Positions 61,201 to 64,000 of a DNA stretch of 64,000 nt are shown here, piece after piece. The stretch's first letter is position 1. Each line of letters starts with the position of its first letter. The notes under the pieces were generated by a model, which made no database searches, was not told where the DNA came from, and saw nothing but the letters and a program-made list of their open reading frames with translations. A program made the translations under genes and the position numbers. The DNA comes from Echinococcus granulosus (Eukaryota > Platyhelminthes > Cestoda > Cyclophyllidea > Taeniidae): contig NW_020170381.1 of NCBI RefSeq assembly GCF_000524195.1, positions 739,678 to 803,677 on the forward strand, given 5' to 3'.

Positions 61201-63874
61201 CCGTTCCAATAATACGCCTGTTATAGCCTTCCACTGCTTTTTTGCCTCTTATGACGCTTTTCGCTTATTAGCCAACCAGGCTATTCGTCTGCCGATGCGA
61301 ACCTGCCTCATTGCAAGAGGCAAAAGGTATTCGGCAAATTTAACTGTTACAAAGTAAACACCTCTGTCACTGTAAGGAAAGTAACGGCAATGCGACGCTT
61401 CTGGTTGCTTGTATATGCAAAGTTTGGGGGAATTGTATCACTCAAGTGATTTTTGTGCCTTCTGTTAAAACCTGCGTATCTTTGGAACCAAACATAACCC
61501 CATTTACAAATGGAAAACCCACTAATTACTTTAGCGCGGTCTTTTACAGATCGTGCCACGTCAGAAGGGGTGAATGGGACAGGCAATGGCGTTCAAGAGC
61601 CAAGCACGTCGTGCGAACATTCACATCCTCTATACTTTGTGGCGCTTGCTCGCCTTCAGCTCACTAACCTTCCCAATGCTGCCGATCTAATGCCTCACCG
61701 AACCTACCAATTCACTGTTCGCTTGGATGAAGACAAACTGATCACCTTTTGTGATCACCGCGTCGCCAATGTTTTCACATCTCCTCCCTGCGGTGCTGTC
61801 TCCCCTGAGCACGTCCTCGGTACAAGGTTCACCGATCTCATAATTGATCCTACCGAATGTTCTTCATTCTGTGATGTCTTTGACCAAGGTATGCATTCCC
61901 CACTTCTTTCTAGTACACACGAATAGATACCAATTTTCAGTGAATGTTGTGTTTCAAGCTGTCATGTCTGCCCCTTGAACTCCCAGGTCTTCTAACAGAT
62001 TTGGCGTTTTACAGGCATAACGCTAATTATTTAAAAATTTGTTCTGCTTAAATAATATCACTAGGTGGACTAGAAGTCAGTCTTATTGCTACTTGTTTGA
62101 AGGGGTTTTTGAGCGAATAGTGGCAAATTTGAATGAACGTTTATCTTGCAGGTAAGGCGTGCTGCATAGCTGTACGTAAAACAGTGATGAGTATTTAGCA
62201 CTTTATCTTTGCTAAACATAACCTTTGGCACTCTTCTACCCAACCATGTATCACATTGTTGATTCAAGTATTTCTTCGTATATGCCTTGTGGCGACCATA
62301 CCGAAATTAGTGGTACTAGAATTGCCGAAATTCCCAGAAATTTATTTGCCAAGTTTGAGGTGTTCCGGATTTCCGTAATGCTATTGTTCCTGCGCACACT
62401 ATTGTCTTGTCAATTAGATACTCCATCTCCGGTTAGGGTTCGTTTTCACCACTATTTCTACTGCCAATGTGAAAACCTCTTTCGGTGCGTGTCGTGCGTG
62501 TGCTTGCATGACTTAAACCTGTCCGCAGTAACCTCGTACGCATACATGGCAAGAACGTTTAGTCACACTACATTGCCTATGCAGCAACATTTCCTCTAAC
62601 ATACATTCAGGTTGAGGGAAGTGTTTTTGCTCGTTTTCGGAGTAGCAGGATATAGCAACGGCGGTAACCGTGTGGCTTTAATGTGTGCGGAAGCGTGAGT
62701 AGTGGCGGTTTCGCGCAATCTTTTTGTGCTCGAATGAGCGCTGTCCTATCTGCCCGTGCATTGCCGTCTGGGAGGGTTTTGTGCCCCGCCTGCCGCGTCG
62801 CCCCTCCCTCTTCCGCCTGTCTACGGTATTAACCGCAAGTCGATATTTTATGTTTGTGCGCGCGGGCGTGAGTGACAATTCCGTGCGTACGAGAGCGCCC
62901 GGGACGAATCTCTTGGGCTTTGTGCTCTCGGCGTAGCGAGAGGGTGAGCGAGAGTGATGCAGTAATGGCAGCTATTCGTCGTTGTGTCTACTGTGTGCGC
63001 GGGTGTGCTCGCCTGTCTGCGTTATTCTAGTTTAGAGCGCGCTCGTGCGTTTGCTCTTGCTCCTCTGTTGTGTCTGCCCACCCTCTCCTTTCACGTACAT
63101 GCTCACACGTGCGCACACCTGTTGCTATTATTTACATATATGTCAGGGTGCCTGTTTGTACATTTCAATTCGGAATTTTAACCCTTCGTTTCACTCATCA
63201 CCTGATCCTACAAGTGTCTGCATGAATTTGACCGTTGACTGAAGTTTGTGTACTTGTGATGTGGATGCATTACTAATTTACCTCAAGTCCACTTTGCTCC
63301 TGGATACACCAACCGAGATTTCACTTGGTATTCCCCATTTTCAGTTTGGAAATCGGATGGTCGGAAGTTGGAAGTATCTCTTCATTTACGTCCTCCTCCT
63401 AAATCCTCTACCTCAGCGTCCACTGAGACGTCTCCGCTTGATGGGGGTGTTGGTGTCAAGTGTAGCGTCTATGCCTTCAAAAACCCCTACAGTAAGATTG
63501 TTGAGTATGCCGTATGCACCCTGACGTTGGCAGTGGGTCTCCAGGCTTCTACGACACCTCCAAATGCTCAGCCACTTTATTACTCAACCTTCACATCGGC
63601 TGACTCTCAGCGGAGTCAGCAGCAGCAGGAGCGGCAGCAAACCCAGGATCACAGCGATAACGGGTCACTGTACTGGGGTCCTGTGCAATGTTCACCTCTA
63701 CAACAACAACAGCAGCAGCAGAGAGGCTATGCTCCCGAAAATGCCGTCTCCACTCCCCATCAGTATGATTTCAGCGCAGCCACCAGCGCTACTAGATGTA
63801 GTCCAAGCGTAACAGTCACTCAGCCCAAGTTTGGTACTGGTGAAAGATATGCAGCCATATTGGGTGAGCTTTGA
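58266..63874 (+). CDS. ARNT: ARNT-type bHLH-PAS transcription factor (5' start and 3' end unsettled)
   Basis: Recognised exons: 58266-58473, 58572-58648, 58709-58801, 58868-59102, 59324-59656, 61550-61888 and 63345-63863, all in phase. The basic region [15 protein letters not shown] keeps the histidine, glutamate and arginine used by ARNT to bind E-box half sites. The helix-loop-helix is [20 protein letters not shown] then [21 protein letters not shown] begins with [20 protein letters not shown] and continues with [24 protein letters not shown] has [12 protein letters not shown] and [17 protein letters not shown] is the common partner of AhR, HIF and SIM proteins; the [14 protein letters not shown] block fits ARNT/tango and BMAL. 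PAS-A carries an insert of about 35 residues before LDLKSG, and PAS-B a serine/proline-rich one after LHLRPPP. A glutamine-rich segment follows. The frame either stops at 63872-63874 or splices at GG|GTGAGC (63864) to sequence near or beyond the right edge. Confidence 0.88.
59657..61549 (+). other. 1.9 kb intron of the ARNT gene
   Basis: Donor TTGG|GTATGC, acceptor CTTTTACAG, phase 1. It separates the PAS-A from the PAS-B exons. I see no nested gene; the frame at 60790-61071 has no recognisable domain. Confidence 0.65.
61889..63344 (+). other. 1.46 kb intron of the ARNT gene
   Basis: Donor CAAG|GTATGC, acceptor CATTTTCAG, phase 1, splitting PAS-B between CDVFDQ and [11 protein letters not shown]. 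It contains the GC-rich patch at 62.7-63.1 kb. Confidence 0.7.
62680..63125. repeat. GC-rich, CG/TG-alternating patch in an ARNT intron
   Basis: Contains many GTGCGCGCGGG, GAGCGAGAG and GTGCGCACAC type runs and stands out from its AT-rich surroundings. In character it resembles, in the opposite orientation, the patch in the Robo intron at 39.2-39.5 kb. No coding support. Confidence 0.4.
63695..63722 (+). repeat. CAA/CAG repeat coding for polyglutamine in ARNT
   Basis: A CAACAACAACAGCAGCAGCAG run encodes seven consecutive glutamines after CSPL. A shorter CAGCAGCAG run lies about 80 bases upstream in the same exon. Glutamine-rich segments are typical of transactivation regions downstream of PAS domains. 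Confidence 0.8.
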
Positions 63875-64000
63875 TTCACGAGCTTCTGATGAGACTTCTC
63901 CTCAGCCTATCCGTAATCAGTTACTGCTTTTGCCTTTACGACGTCATAATGCAAAGAGCTCTGGTGCCACTACAACCTTAGTAGAACTTGGATTTCTCCG

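Noticed and set aside
1..64000. CRISPR arrays, rRNA or tRNA genes, bacterial-type operons, viral genes
   Set aside because: I saw no regular spaced repeats, no rRNA blocks and no tRNA with matching A and B boxes and stems. The coding content is entirely of animal type. A covariance-model scan could still find a diverged small RNA.

Overview
The window is nuclear DNA from an animal. It has spliced genes with GT-AG introns, gene-free stretches of kilobases and a 100-base assembly gap. I read it as a parasitic flatworm (Platyhelminthes), more likely a tapeworm than a fluke. The reasons are very short introns (26-36 nt), a gene that seems to take its start codon from a spliced leader, and strongly diverged animal genes. 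The phylum is an inference from these traits; no marker gene was compared. I rebuilt exons by hand from splice sites, reading-frame phase and remembered family conservation. In the six genes complete in the window (counting TPRKB without its missing start codon), all exon lengths add up to an open frame.

Layout. Positions 1-93 hold the last codons of a plus-strand gene. At 0.9-3.2 kb lie a four-RRM nucleolin-like gene and, only 97 bases after its stop, a TPRKB/Cgi121 gene with no usable ATG of its own; this looks like a two-gene operon resolved by spliced-leader trans-splicing. The minus strand from 16.5 to 4.9 kb holds a complete 20-exon MED13 gene (2182 residues). A parvin gene (17.5-19.0 kb, plus) diverges from it across about 1 kb. 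A stretch of 13 kb (19.0-32.3 kb) has no gene I can support. A Roundabout (Robo) receptor gene covers 50.5-32.3 kb on the minus strand: five coding exons, 1660 residues, almost the whole ectodomain in one 2.9 kb exon. CWF19L2 (52.7-56.1 kb, plus, 11 exons) and an ELMO-domain GAP gene of ELMOD type (57.5-56.3 kb, minus, 5 exons) converge with 201 bases between their stops. An ARNT-type bHLH-PAS gene runs from about 58.2 kb to the right edge; its first codons and its end are not settled.

The genes are conserved housekeeping and developmental functions (Mediator kinase module, spliceosome, tRNA modification, RNA binding, integrin adhesion, axon guidance, Arl GTPase control, bHLH-PAS transcription) and do not form one pathway. 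The most notable features are the operon with a missing start codon, the 26-36 nt intron class found in four genes, and two GC-AG introns.
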